From: Flavobacterium sp.
GTDB lineage: Bacteria > Bacteroidota > Bacteroidia > Flavobacteriales > Flavobacteriaceae
Length of the DNA stretch: 34,916 nt
Assembly: GCA_026390995.1 (NCBI GenBank)
Contig: JAPLEX010000020.1
Coordinates: 1-34,916 of the forward strand
Direction: 5' to 3'
Shown here: positions 8,254 through 16,556 of the stretch, in pieces
Numbering within the stretch: position 1 is the first letter of the stretch
Layout of the letters: each line of letters begins with the position of its first letter
Program-made: the position numbers and the translations under genes
The notes under the pieces: model-generated
Databases searched by the model: none
The model's input: the letters and a program-made list of their open reading frames with translations, nothing else
Told to the model about the DNA's origin: nothing

Positions 8254-8960
8254 GTTATGTTAAAACCGCAGCGGGAGTTGTAATCACTTCCAACCGGGAT
8301 GAACACGTGCTTCGTTCGGCCGAATTTCCTCAAACGCATATGCTGAACGGAAAACCCATCACCTTTCCCAAAGATCCATTGGCCGGCGGAACGTGGTTTG
8401 CAATAGCCAACCAAATTGGGCGAGTAGTTGTATTGCTCAACGGGGCTGAGACCAAACACCAACGTGCCAGTAGCTACCGCAAAAGTCGCGGTTTAGTACT
8501 GCTCGATTTGATCAGTGCCGATGAGGCTGTATGCGCCAATTGGCAGCGGTATGAACTGCATCAAATAGAGCCTTTTACTTTGGTGGTATACGAAAACAAT
8601 GCGTTGTACCAATTGCGCTGGGACGGAAATGCCAAATCAATTTTAACGCTCGACACCAGCAATTCCTATATTTGGTCTTCGGCTACCTTGTATTCGCCAG
8701 ATGTTCGTGCCCAACGCCAAAGTTGGTTTACCCAATTTTTGAAGCAAAATACATTGCCAACTGCCGAAGATCTGATCCAGTTTCACCGTTCATCGCCCAC
8801 ATCTGATAAACAGGCCAATTTTATGATGGAGCGCACCCCCGAATTAAAAACCATCAGCATTACTCAAGCCGTTATTAGAGCCAATCAACTCCAGTTGAAC
8901 CACTGTGATTTGCTCTTTGAACAAACAGAAACCTATACGTTTGATGCCGTTCAATCTTAG
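8241..8960 (+). CDS. NRDE / TANGO2 family protein
   Basis: This 239-residue protein begins MCTVSYV and carries SNRDE at residues 17-21, the NRDE motif that names the family. WFAIAN and VVVLLNGA follow, as in TANGO2-like proteins. Cys2 next to the initiator resembles the N-terminal nucleophile arrangement of Ntn hydrolases, but no reaction has been settled for the family; eukaryotic TANGO2 has been linked to haem and acyl-CoA/lipid handling. It overlaps the DinB-like gene by 13 bp and precedes the ATP-grasp gene by 4 bp, so all three are probably made from one transcript. Confidence 0.88.
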   Translation: MCTVSYVKTAAGVVITSNRDEHVLRSAEFPQTHMLNGKPITFPKDPLAGGTWFAIANQIGRVVVLLNGAETKHQRASSYRKSRGLVLLDLISADEAVCANWQRYELHQIEPFTLVVYENNALYQLRWDGNAKSILTLDTSNSYIWSSATLYSPDVRAQRQSWFTQFLKQNTLPTAEDLIQFHRSSPTSDKQANFMMERTPELKTISITQAVIRANQLQLNHCDLLFEQTETYTFDAVQS

Positions 8961-8964
8961 TCAA

Positions 8965-9999
8965 ATGAAATTAACTTTCCATAAAATACTGCATTGGGAA
9001 TATTGGCCTTTTCATGCGCTTTATTTTCCTGTCTTTTTTTTGTGGGGGTATTTTGCGCTGCGCGAACGCTCTTTGTTTTTCTTTAATGCGGTAAACCCCA
9101 GCATGAAAAACGGCGGTTTTTTTATGGTCTCCAAAGCCGAAATTTATTCGCTTATACCGCCACACTATTATCCCAAAACCAGCTTGGTTCATCCCGGACT
9201 TTCTACAGAAGATGTAGCCCAGTTGATGCAAGAAAACGATTTTACGTTCCCGTTAATTGCCAAACCCGATATGGGTCTGCGCGGATCAGCTGTAAAAAAA
9301 ATTGAAAGTAGTGAAGCCTTGCAAGCCTACCATGAGCAGGCCCAATTTGATTATTTGCTGCAAGACTTAATTCCTTACACCAATGAAGTGGGTATTTTTT
9401 ATGTGCGGTATCCACATGAAAACAAAGGCCAAATTACAGGGATTGTGGCCAAGGAATTTCTAACCATTACCGGCGACGGAACCAGTACACGAGAACAGTT
9501 GTTGCAAAAAGATCCGCGGGCTGCGATGCAGTTGCCCGTTTTGCGACAAGAAATGGGTGCTGGATTGCAGCACATTTTGGCGGATGGGCAAGAAGAACGC
9601 GTAGTACCCTATGGAAATCACTGCCGAGGCACCAAATTTGTAGATGCCAGCTCGTGGATAACGCCCCAACTCACTGCTGTTATTGATGAATTGTGTCAGC
9701 AAATTGACGGGTTCTATTACGGGCGTTTGGACGTGATGTACCACAGCCGAGAGGATCTAGCACAAGGCAAAAATTTTGCCATCGTAGAACTCAACGGCGC
9801 CATGAGCGAACCCACACACATGTATGATCCATCGCACTCCATTTGGTATGCGTGGCGCGAGCTATATAAGCATATGTGGCATTTGTTTACAATCAGCCAA
9901 ATCAATCACCAACTAGGCCATCCGTACCTCTCTCACAAAGCAGGGATGCAGCAATACCGACTGCACCTAAAACACAACCAAAAGATCTCGGATTTTTAA
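8965..9999 (+). CDS. Unassigned ATP-grasp enzyme (D-Ala-D-Ala ligase-like fold)
   Basis: The 344-residue product starts MKLTFHKILHWEYWPF; upstream in-frame starts lie within the NRDE gene. Residues about 10-33 are very hydrophobic and aromatic, possibly a membrane anchor or interface. ATP-grasp features follow: FPLIAKPDMGLRGSAV (ATP-binding Lys and flexible loop), LLQDLIPYTNEVGIFY, and near the C-terminus FYYGRLDVMY and AIVELNGAMSEPTHMYDP, with Glu and Asn as Mg/ATP ligands. Such enzymes join a carboxylate to an amine or thiol through an acyl phosphate. It lacks the full N-terminal domain of Ddl and is not a housekeeping D-Ala ligase. Substrates are unknown; neighbours (NRDE, SDR) do not decide it. 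Confidence 0.75.
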   Translation: MKLTFHKILHWEYWPFHALYFPVFFLWGYFALRERSLFFFNAVNPSMKNGGFFMVSKAEIYSLIPPHYYPKTSLVHPGLSTEDVAQLMQENDFTFPLIAKPDMGLRGSAVKKIESSEALQAYHEQAQFDYLLQDLIPYTNEVGIFYVRYPHENKGQITGIVAKEFLTITGDGTSTREQLLQKDPRAAMQLPVLRQEMGAGLQHILADGQEERVVPYGNHCRGTKFVDASSWITPQLTAVIDELCQQIDGFYYGRLDVMYHSREDLAQGKNFAIVELNGAMSEPTHMYDPSHSIWYAWRELYKHMWHLFTISQINHQLGHPYLSHKAGMQQYRLHLKHNQKISDF

Positions 10000-10024
10000 T
10001 ACCTTTGGCGCTCACCATTAGGCT

Positions 10025-10702
10025 ATGAAACACATTATTGTAACGGGAACTTCCCGAGGAATTGGACACGAAATTGCATTGCAAATGGCCCAAGCCGGTC
10101 ATCAGGTATTGGCCTTGTCACGCTCCATATCGCCCAGTTTGTTGGGACACGATCGCATAACCAATTTGGCTGTTGATTTAACCCAAGCCAAAGATCTGAA
10201 ATTGGTGAGTGATTTTTTGAAATCGACTTGGACCCAAGTAGATGCGTTGATCCACAATGCAGGAGCCATTACTGTTCAGCCCTTTTCAACGATTTCCCCC
10301 TCCGATTTTGAAGCCGTATACCGGGTAAATGTATTTGCCGTAGCGCAACTCACCCAATGTGTATTGCCCTTTTTGACAAAAGGCAGTCATGTGGTAACCA
10401 TCAGTTCAATGGGCGGCATACAAGGCAGTATGAAATTCCCAGGCTTGGCAGCTTATACTTCCAGTAAAGCGGCGGTAATTGGGTTATCGGAGTTGTTGGC
10501 CGAAGAATACAAAGAAGCGGGTATTGCGTTTAATGTATTGGCCATCGGCGCGGTGCAAACCGAAATGTTAGCCACTGCTTTCCCAGGCTACCAAGCGCCT
10601 TTACAACCCCAAGAAATGGCCGAATACATTACAGAATTTGCCTTAAACGGACATAAGTTTTACAACGGAAAAGTGTTGCAAGTATCTTCAACTACTCCTT
10701 AG
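10025..10702 (+). CDS. Short-chain dehydrogenase/reductase (SDR)
   Basis: This 225-residue classical SDR has the dinucleotide-binding motif TGTSRGIG (residues 7-14), HNAGA (77-81) with the structural Asn78, the catalytic Ser in TISSMGG (127 or 128), and Tyr144 and Lys148 in YTSSK. All four catalytic residues are therefore present. The Arg11 in the glycine loop is compatible with NADP(H), though this is not decisive. It would oxidise or reduce a carbonyl/alcohol on an unknown small molecule in the cytoplasm. It follows the ATP-grasp gene by 25 bp and is followed 12 bp later by the broken SprT gene. Confidence 0.9.
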   Translation: MKHIIVTGTSRGIGHEIALQMAQAGHQVLALSRSISPSLLGHDRITNLAVDLTQAKDLKLVSDFLKSTWTQVDALIHNAGAITVQPFSTISPSDFEAVYRVNVFAVAQLTQCVLPFLTKGSHVVTISSMGGIQGSMKFPGLAAYTSSKAAVIGLSELLAEEYKEAGIAFNVLAIGAVQTEMLATAFPGYQAPLQPQEMAEYITEFALNGHKFYNGKVLQVSSTTP

Positions 10703-10714
10703 TTTTCTCACGAG

Positions 10715-11237
10715 ATGAGTGAAACCCTTCAAAAATATTTGCCCGAACATGCTGTCAATTCGGTATTTGAGTTGATTGTAACCCACGGGGTACATTGCCA
10801 ACCTCAATAAATACCGTTTTTTAATTACACTCATTCATGAAATTGCCCATTTGGTGGCCTTTGAAAAATATGGTCGTTACATCAAACCGCATGGCGACGA
10901 ATGGAAAACAATTTTTCAGCGCATCATGATTCCCTATATTCGCCCTGAGATTTTCCCGCACAGTATTTTGCCCTTGGTGGCCAATCACTTTAAAAACCCC
11001 ACAGCCAGCAGTGATACCGATGCCCGATTGGCCTTTGCCTTGAAACAATTTGACGAACGCAAAGCCGATATCCATTTTATGCACGAGGTGCCCAGCGGTA
11101 GTTTTTTTCGCATTAAAAATGGACGAGTTTTTCAAAAAAAAGGTCTGCGGGTTAAACGCTACGAATGCCTAGAGGTAAAAACGGGTAAGCTGTATTTGTT
11201 TAATGCCAATGCCGAAGTAGAAATTATCCCGGGTTAA
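10715..11237 (+). pseudogene. SprT-like zinc metalloprotease gene with an internal deletion and frameshift
   Basis: An ATG at 10715 opens a 31-residue frame (MSETLQKYLPEHAVNSVFEL, then IVTHGVH) that ends at TAA 10808-10810. A second frame, open from 10782 and homologous from about 10797, continues as NLNKYRF, LITLIHEIAH and so on to TAA at 11237. Together they match the two ends of a flavobacterial SprT-domain protein of about 200 residues. By memory of homologues, roughly 27-30 codons between VTHGVH and NLNKY are missing and the frame is shifted. The zinc site survives: HEIAH and the downstream His in KPHGDEW. SprT-like proteins are zinc proteases or DNA-protein crosslink-type factors. A single base error cannot explain the loss. 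The C-terminal fragment has no ATG near HEIAH, so expression is doubtful. Confidence 0.8.
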
Positions 11238-11280
11238 CGGTAATTTAAAACCAAACGCCTGCGAAAAGCGATTTAATAAA

Positions 11281-11288
11281 TATATTTG
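11281..11288 (+). promoter_or_regulatory. Putative -7 element of manC
   Basis: TATATTTG matches TAnnTTTG and lies 35 bp before the manC ATG, in the 86-bp spacer after the SprT remnant. No clear -33 box is seen. Confidence 0.45.
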
Positions 11289-11323
11289 CAGGGCTTTTTA
11301 AAGCCAATTTACCTCCCTATATT

Positions 11324-12382
11324 ATGAACAAAAATTATTATGCCGTTTTGATGGCAGGCGGAGTAGGATCACGATTTTGGCCAGTAAGTACCGCCGAATT
11401 TCCTAAACAATTTCACGACATGTTGGGCTGCGGCTCTACCTTGTTGCAAAAAACTTTTTCGCGCTTGGCCCAATTAATTCCAGCCGAGAACATACTGATC
11501 TTAACCAACGAAAAATACAACGACATCGTTTTGCAGCAGCTTCCGGAAGTTAGCCAAGAGCAGGTGTTGTTAGAGCCAGCCATGCGCAATACCGCACCCT
11601 GTATTTTGTATGCAGCCCTGAAAATTAAAAAACAAAACCCAGATGCGGTAATGGTGGTCGCGCCCAGTGATCACTGGATAGAAGACGAGCACGCCTTTGC
11701 ACAAAATTTGCGTGGCTGTTTTGATTTTTGTGCCCAAGAAAATGCCTTACTCACCTTGGGTATCCAACCGACCTTTCCCAATACCGGTTTTGGCTATATC
11801 GAATACGACAAACAAGACCGCAATCCCATCAAAAAAGTAAGTCAATTTCGGGAAAAGCCCGATTACGAAACGGCCAAATCATTTTTGGCGAGCGGCAACT
11901 TTTTATGGAACGGCGGTATATTTATTTGGAGTGTACAATCCATTACCGCAGCGTTTGAGGCTTTTCAACCGGAGTTGTATCAGTTGTTTTTGCAAGGTTG
12001 GGATTCGTACAATACCCAAGCCGAAAAAGCCTTTATTGCCCTGCATTATGCGGCTGCCGACAATGTTTCGATTGATTATGCGGTCATGGAAGCAGCGCCT
12101 AATGTGTTTGTACTGCCCGCTACTTTTGATTGGAATGATTTGGGAACCTGGGGCTCCTTGCACGAAAAATTAGACAAAGATGCACACAATAACGCCGTAG
12201 TGAATGCCAAAGTTTTGTTGCAAAATACCTCGAGCAACATCATCAGTACCGCCAAAGATAAAATTGTAGTCATTGACGGCTTGCACGATTTTATCATTGT
12301 AGACAAAGACAATGTCTTGCTCATTTACCCCAAAGGGAAAGAGCAAGAAATCAAAGGAATTGTGGCGCAACTTAAGGGATAA
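11324..12382 (+). CDS. manC: Mannose-1-phosphate guanylyltransferase
   Basis: This 352-residue nucleotidyltransferase makes GDP-mannose from GTP and mannose-1-phosphate for polysaccharide and glycan synthesis. The signature AGGVGSRFWPVS (residues 11-22) with FPKQF (26-30) is typical. Further on are EPAMRNTAPC, APSDHWI, FREKPD, FLWNGGIFIW and FDWNDLGTWGSL, all characteristic of GMP enzymes. It is the short form without the C-terminal cupin isomerase domain of bifunctional ManC/AlgA. It stands alone, with its own putative promoter, and its end is 2 bp from the convergent mlaF gene. Confidence is high for activity; the glycan served is unknown. Confidence 0.94.
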   Translation: MNKNYYAVLMAGGVGSRFWPVSTAEFPKQFHDMLGCGSTLLQKTFSRLAQLIPAENILILTNEKYNDIVLQQLPEVSQEQVLLEPAMRNTAPCILYAALKIKKQNPDAVMVVAPSDHWIEDEHAFAQNLRGCFDFCAQENALLTLGIQPTFPNTGFGYIEYDKQDRNPIKKVSQFREKPDYETAKSFLASGNFLWNGGIFIWSVQSITAAFEAFQPELYQLFLQGWDSYNTQAEKAFIALHYAAADNVSIDYAVMEAAPNVFVLPATFDWNDLGTWGSLHEKLDKDAHNNAVVNAKVLLQNTSSNIISTAKDKIVVIDGLHDFIIVDKDNVLLIYPKGKEQEIKGIVAQLKG

Positions 12383-12384
12383 TA

Positions 12385-13146
12385 TTAGCCTTTCAAATAA
12401 GCCTCGCGTACTTTTTTGAACAAATTGGACGAATACACAAAATCAACAACGGCTTGGTTGTCGGTGTGAAAGATTTCATCTTTGGTGCCTTGCCAGGCTT
12501 TGAGACCGTCTTTGAGAAACACAATATTTTCGCCAATTTCCATCACCGAATTCATGTCGTGCGAATTGATTACCGTGGTAATGTTGTATTCTTCGGTGAT
12601 TTCTTTGATGAGGTTGTCAATCACAATCGAAGTTTTCGGATCTAAGCCCGAATTGGGTTCGTCGCAAAACAAGTATTTTGGATTGTTCACTATCGCGCGC
12701 GCAATGGCCACCCTTTTTTGCATTCCACCCGAAATTTCTGACGGGAGTTTGGTGTGCGCATCGACTAGATTTACCCGATTGAGTACAAAATTCACCCGCT
12801 CTTGAATTTCGGCTTTGGTTTTGTTGGTAAACATTTTGAGCGGAAATCCTACGTTTTCTTCTACTGTCATCGAATCAAACAAGGCGCTGCCTTGAAACAC
12901 CATCCCAATTTCGGTACGCAGTTCGCGTTTTTCATTGGCTGATAAATTTGAATATATGCGGCCGTCAAACGAAATGGTTCCTTTTTCGGGTGTATGAATG
13001 CCCAATAAACTTTTAAGCAAAACGGTTTTTCCCGATCCACTTTGGCCGATTATCAAATTGGTTTTTCCGGTTTCAAACACCGTCGAAATTCCTTTCAATA
13101 CCTTAGAATCGCCAAACGATTTCTCTACGTTTTTTACTTCTATCAT
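12385..13146 (-). CDS. MlaF-like ABC transporter ATP-binding protein
   Basis: This 253-residue ATPase starts at MIEVKNVEKSFG; its ATG overlaps the mlaE stop by ATGA (13143-13146), which sets the start. Walker A is GQSGSGKT (34-41), Q-loop Gln85, signature SGGMQKR (139-145), Walker B YLFCDEP (158-164) and the switch His196 in NSHDM. Together with the permease it would drive MCE-type lipid (phospholipid) transport across the envelope. The MCE substrate-binding partner (MlaD) is not in this window; in flavobacteria it is often elsewhere. Convergent with manC, with a 2-bp gap. Confidence 0.9.
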   Translation of the reverse strand: MIEVKNVEKSFGDSKVLKGISTVFETGKTNLIIGQSGSGKTVLLKSLLGIHTPEKGTISFDGRIYSNLSANEKRELRTEIGMVFQGSALFDSMTVEENVGFPLKMFTNKTKAEIQERVNFVLNRVNLVDAHTKLPSEISGGMQKRVAIARAIVNNPKYLFCDEPNSGLDPKTSIVIDNLIKEITEEYNITTVINSHDMNSVMEIGENIVFLKDGLKAWQGTKDEIFHTDNQAVVDFVYSSNLFKKVREAYLKG

Positions 13147-13892
13147 GTGGTCAAGAGCATTTGGGTGAGAATATAATTCATTAAAATGATCGTTACCGAA
13201 GTCCAAACAAACGAAACGGTACTTGCTTTTCCTACTTCGAGCGCGCCCCCTTTCATGTAATAGCCATGAAACGAGGGGATGGTTGCGAGCAAGATGCCAA
13301 ACACAAAGGTTTTGATAAAGGCATACACAATGTGAAACGGAATAAATTGTTGTTGCAATCCACCGGCAAAATCTGCGCTAGAAGCAAAGCCACCATACAC
13401 TGCTGCGACCCAGCCACCAAAAATACCCAGAAACATACTGATGCTAATTAAAAATGGATACAAAAGTAAGGCCATTAGTTTGGGAAATACCAAGTAATTG
13501 ATGGAGTTAACCCCCATGACTTCGAGCGCGTCAATTTGCTCGGTTACGCGCATAGTTCCAATGCTCGAGGTAATGAATGAGCCCATTTTCCCGGCCATAA
13601 TGATCGAGATAAACGTAGGTGCAAATTCTAAAATAACCGATTGGCGTGTGGCAAATCCAATCAATGATTTTGGAATTATGGGGTTGTTGAGGTTCAAGGC
13701 CGTTTGGATTGAAACTACACCGCCCACAAAAAAGGAAATGAAGGCCACAATGCCCAATGATCCAATGATTAAGTCGTCAATTTCTTTTAGGATCAATACC
13801 CTCATGACCGACCATTTGGTGGGTTTTTTGAATATTTCAATCCACATCAAGGCGTATTTTCCAATTTGCGATATATAGCGAATAAGCATCAT
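13143..13892 (-). CDS. MlaE-like ABC transporter permease
   Basis: This 249-residue MlaE/permease-domain protein has about five to six membrane segments. Family-typical stretches are seen: GGVVSIQTALNL, ATRQSVILEFAPTFISIIMAGKMG, GTMRVTEQIDALEVMG (the conserved EQIDAL loop that couples to the ATPase) and SFHGYYMKGGALEVGKAST. It starts MMLIRY; the second Met (13889) is equally possible. It forms the inner-membrane core of an Mla-type lipid transporter with the overlapping ATPase gene. A 5-bp gap separates it from the upstream glycosyltransferase gene, so the transporter is probably on the same transcript as the KAS III run. Confidence 0.92.
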   Translation of the reverse strand: MMLIRYISQIGKYALMWIEIFKKPTKWSVMRVLILKEIDDLIIGSLGIVAFISFFVGGVVSIQTALNLNNPIIPKSLIGFATRQSVILEFAPTFISIIMAGKMGSFITSSIGTMRVTEQIDALEVMGVNSINYLVFPKLMALLLYPFLISISMFLGIFGGWVAAVYGGFASSADFAGGLQQQFIPFHIVYAFIKTFVFGILLATIPSFHGYYMKGGALEVGKASTVSFVWTSVTIILMNYILTQMLLTT

Positions 13893-13897
13893 AGCGG

Positions 13898-14761
13898 TTA
13901 GGTGGTTTTAATTTTTTGTTTCATTTTTTGCCAACGGTATTCACGAATAAATTGGGCTTGATCGGCGGTAACCAAAAGTGGTTTGTGTTGCCATAAGGCC
14001 CTAAAATAGCCCAGCATATAATTTAAAAACAAACCCGGTTTCTTTTTCATAAAAGCCAATTTGGCCGAAGAAATACAGGTAATGATAAACCCATAACCCA
14101 AACTGTAAAAAGCTTCGCCCTGTTTGTAGCGCGCTTTGTTATTGTAATTGGCACCGGTGGGTTTGAGGTGTTTTACTTGTAATCGGGCATCGGTTACTAC
14201 TTTCCAGCCATAGAAATGACAAAGCAATTCATCAACCGTATCCCAACCCATGGCTGGTTTTAGGCCGCCAATTTCCTCAAAACAAGCTCGTCGGTAGGCT
14301 TTAAATGCGCCGCGTATATGGTCTTTATCGGTTAGATTTTCTAACACCCATTCGCCTTTGTTGTTTTCAATGTAAGCAAATCCGCCGGCCATTCCCACTG
14401 CCATATCGTCGTCAAATTGCGTTAAAATGGTTTCAAAATAGTCAAGCGGTAAAATTAAATCGGCGTCTAATTTCACCACGATGTCAAAGTCTTTTCCTAA
14501 GGTATCAAACCCCACCTGAAAGGCGCGTATTACTTTACTTCCAGGCAAATGTTCGGCGTCTGACAAGTTGTTAATCAAAGAGATGTAGGCGTGTTTTTGA
14601 GAAAATTCTTGAACAACTGCTGCGGTAGTATCAGTAGAATTGTCATTGACTACAATCACTTTATAAGGCAAATAGGTTTGATCTGCCAAAGATTGCAGAG
14701 TGAGCCCTAGGAATTGGGCGTCGTTGTGGGCAGGAATCACAACAACATATTTTAGATTCAT
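13898..14761 (-). CDS. Family 2 glycosyltransferase
   Basis: This 287-residue GT-A glycosyltransferase starts MNLKYVVVIPAHND. The nucleotide-sugar region VIPAHND and VVNDNSTDTT lie at residues 8-46, and the metal-binding DxD motif is Asp99-Ala-Asp101 in VKLDADLILP. Acceptor-side features include a WDTVDELL segment. No long membrane domain is present, although a hydrophobic stretch (about 225-260) could associate with the membrane. The ATG overlaps the stop of the methyltransferase gene (ATGA, 14758-14761), so the two are translationally coupled. Donor and acceptor are unknown; neighbours suggest an envelope lipid or glycan. Confidence 0.9.
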   Translation of the reverse strand: MNLKYVVVIPAHNDAQFLGLTLQSLADQTYLPYKVIVVNDNSTDTTAAVVQEFSQKHAYISLINNLSDAEHLPGSKVIRAFQVGFDTLGKDFDIVVKLDADLILPLDYFETILTQFDDDMAVGMAGGFAYIENNKGEWVLENLTDKDHIRGAFKAYRRACFEEIGGLKPAMGWDTVDELLCHFYGWKVVTDARLQVKHLKPTGANYNNKARYKQGEAFYSLGYGFIITCISSAKLAFMKKKPGLFLNYMLGYFRALWQHKPLLVTADQAQFIREYRWQKMKQKIKTT

Positions 14762-15285
14762 GGCGTTGATTTTTCGGCGTAGATGATATAATAACGGTTG
14801 GTAAAGTAACGAAGTAAAGGGCGAAACCCAATTTTTTTGACCGGATGGGTAAATTGCTCTCGGGCCATAATTTTCCAGCCTGTTTTTTCGAGCAACCAGT
14901 CCAATTGCCAATCTTCAAATTCGTGGTAATGTCTGTCCCAAGGGTCAGTTTTGCTGCGGTATGCTGGTGAAAACCAGAGGCGCATCGGAATTGAAATGAG
15001 CAATTTCTTTGCCTGTATAGATTGTAAAATGGTAAACGGATTGAGTAAATGTTCAAAGATTTCAAAGGCGGTCACTACCTCGGCCTCGTTTTGTTGCAAG
15101 GCAGTTTGATCTATATCTAGGTCTTCGCCTGAAGTATTTTGTACGGAGTATCCTTCTTGGCGCATGATTTTAGCAAAGGGATTGTCTACACCCAAATCCA
15201 AAATGGTTTCGGTTGTCTTGATGTGTTGTTGTAAAAAGGCCAAAGTGCGTTGAAATCGCTTGCTGGGATAGGTGTTTTCGTACAT
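14758..15285 (-). CDS. Class I SAM-dependent methyltransferase
   Basis: This 175-residue protein is a short class I methyltransferase. Motif I is TILDLGVDNPFAK (residues 27-39) and the post-II/IV region is VVTAFEIFEHLLNP, as in Methyltransf_11-like enzymes. It is shorter than the usual 200-250 residues: only one Gly of the normal GxGxG is present, and the segment after motif I is compact. HYHEFEDWQLDWLLEKTGW is typical for the late part of such enzymes. The substrate is unknown; coupling to GT2 by a 4-bp overlap suggests it modifies the same glycan or lipid. Confidence 0.82.
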   Translation of the reverse strand: MYENTYPSKRFQRTLAFLQQHIKTTETILDLGVDNPFAKIMRQEGYSVQNTSGEDLDIDQTALQQNEAEVVTAFEIFEHLLNPFTILQSIQAKKLLISIPMRLWFSPAYRSKTDPWDRHYHEFEDWQLDWLLEKTGWKIMAREQFTHPVKKIGFRPLLRYFTNRYYIIYAEKSTP

Positions 15286-15374
15286 GAGTTAGGCAGTTGA
15301 ATCGAGCCGTAAATATACAAAGAAAACTAGTTTAGCTTTGTTTTTTTGCGCCTGCTTTTCCGTCAATTTTCCCT

Positions 15375-16433
15375 CTAATGTTTGTATACAAAGGCGTTTA
15401 TATTCATACCAGCACCCACAGAAGCAAACAACAAAACATCGCCCTTGTGTATGGTTTGGCCCTCAATTTTTCCTTGCAACAACAAATCATAAAGCGTAGG
15501 AATAGTAGCCACACTGCTGTTGCCTAAAAAAGAGATGCTCATGGGCATAATGCCTTCGGGTGTAGCTTCGTCATATAATTTATAAAAGCGATTCACAATG
15601 GCCTCGTCCATTTTTTCATTGGCTTGGTGAATCAGTATCTTTTTAATGTCTTTGATGTCAATGCCCGATTTATCTACACATTCTTTCATGGCTTGCGGCA
15701 CGCGGCTCAGTGCAAACTCATAAATTTTTCGGCCGTGCATTTTAATGTACCGTATACTGGGATCCAATTTGGTGTTGAAGGAGTTCCCGAAATACAAATA
15801 ATTGGCTTCGTCGCTGGCATAGGTAGCGCTTTCAAAGGAAAGTAATCCGTCATGATCGGCACAGGCTTCCAATACGGCTGCCCCAGAACCATCGGCATAA
15901 ATCATGCTGTCTCTGTCGTGCACATCTACTACACGAGAAAGGGTTTCGGCACCAATAACCAAGCATTTTTTGGCCATGCCCGATTTGATGAGCGCATTGG
16001 CTTGTAATACGCCTTCAATCCAGCCTGGACAACCAAATAAGATGTCATAGGCCACGCATTTTGGATTCTTAATTTGCAATTTATGTTTGACTCGGGTAGC
16101 CAAACTGGGTAACATATCCGATTGAATGGCTTGGGGTTTCACATCGCCAAAGTTGTGGGCAACAATGATGTAATTTAATGTTTCCGGATCAATCTGTGCA
16201 TTTTCAATGGCTTTTTGTGCGGCAAAAAAGGCTAGATCCGAGGAACATAAATCGACAGCAGCATAGCGGCGTTCACCAATTCCGGTAATGCTTTTAAATT
16301 TCCCAATCACCACTTCGTTTGAATAGGCAAAAGCAGAGCCGTCTTCATTAAAAAAAGTGTGTTGATTAAAATCAGTGTTTTTTACTACTTGGGTGGGAAT
16401 ATAACTTCCGATGCCGGTTATCTTGATGTTCAT
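15375..16433 (-). CDS. 3-oxoacyl-ACP synthase III family protein (KAS III paralogue)
   Basis: This 352-residue condensing enzyme of the FabH/KAS III family has all three catalytic residues: Cys135 in FGCPGW, His269 in LIHQAN and Asn305 in LGNSSVAT. The C-terminal GDVLLFASVGAGMNINAFVYKH is typical. It is not next to plsX or acc genes, where housekeeping fabH often lies, so I take it for an additional KAS III that condenses a special acyl starter or head group. It leads the methyltransferase-GT2-MlaEF run, 89 bp upstream of the methyltransferase. The starter substrate cannot be predicted. Confidence 0.88.
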   Translation of the reverse strand: MNIKITGIGSYIPTQVVKNTDFNQHTFFNEDGSAFAYSNEVVIGKFKSITGIGERRYAAVDLCSSDLAFFAAQKAIENAQIDPETLNYIIVAHNFGDVKPQAIQSDMLPSLATRVKHKLQIKNPKCVAYDILFGCPGWIEGVLQANALIKSGMAKKCLVIGAETLSRVVDVHDRDSMIYADGSGAAVLEACADHDGLLSFESATYASDEANYLYFGNSFNTKLDPSIRYIKMHGRKIYEFALSRVPQAMKECVDKSGIDIKDIKKILIHQANEKMDEAIVNRFYKLYDEATPEGIMPMSISFLGNSSVATIPTLYDLLLQGKIEGQTIHKGDVLLFASVGAGMNINAFVYKH

Positions 16434-16488
16434 TTTGTTAAGCGAATGTTAACCGAATTTAGCAATTAAATTGGAATGCGATTGAAGA

Positions 16489-16509
16489 AATAGATGTTTT
16501 TCATCTATT
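16489..16509. terminator. Inverted repeat between the globin gene and the KAS III gene
   Basis: AATAGATG (16489-16496) and CATCTATT (16502-16509) form a perfect 8-bp stem with a 5-T loop. Read on the minus strand it lies after the globin stop, followed only by TTCTTC, so it is at best a weak terminator for the globin gene. It may instead be an operator for the KAS III gene, whose ATG is 55 bp away. Confidence 0.35.
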
Positions 16510-16556
16510 ATTGCGAATTGCGCAACATTCAAATAAACTTGCTGCGTATAATGTAA

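Noticed and set aside
11292..11305. Palindrome GGCTTT-TT-AAAGCC in the manC leader
   Set aside because: Only 6 bp with a 2-nt gap in AT-rich DNA; no second copy or regulator gene supports an operator, and it is too tight for a hairpin.
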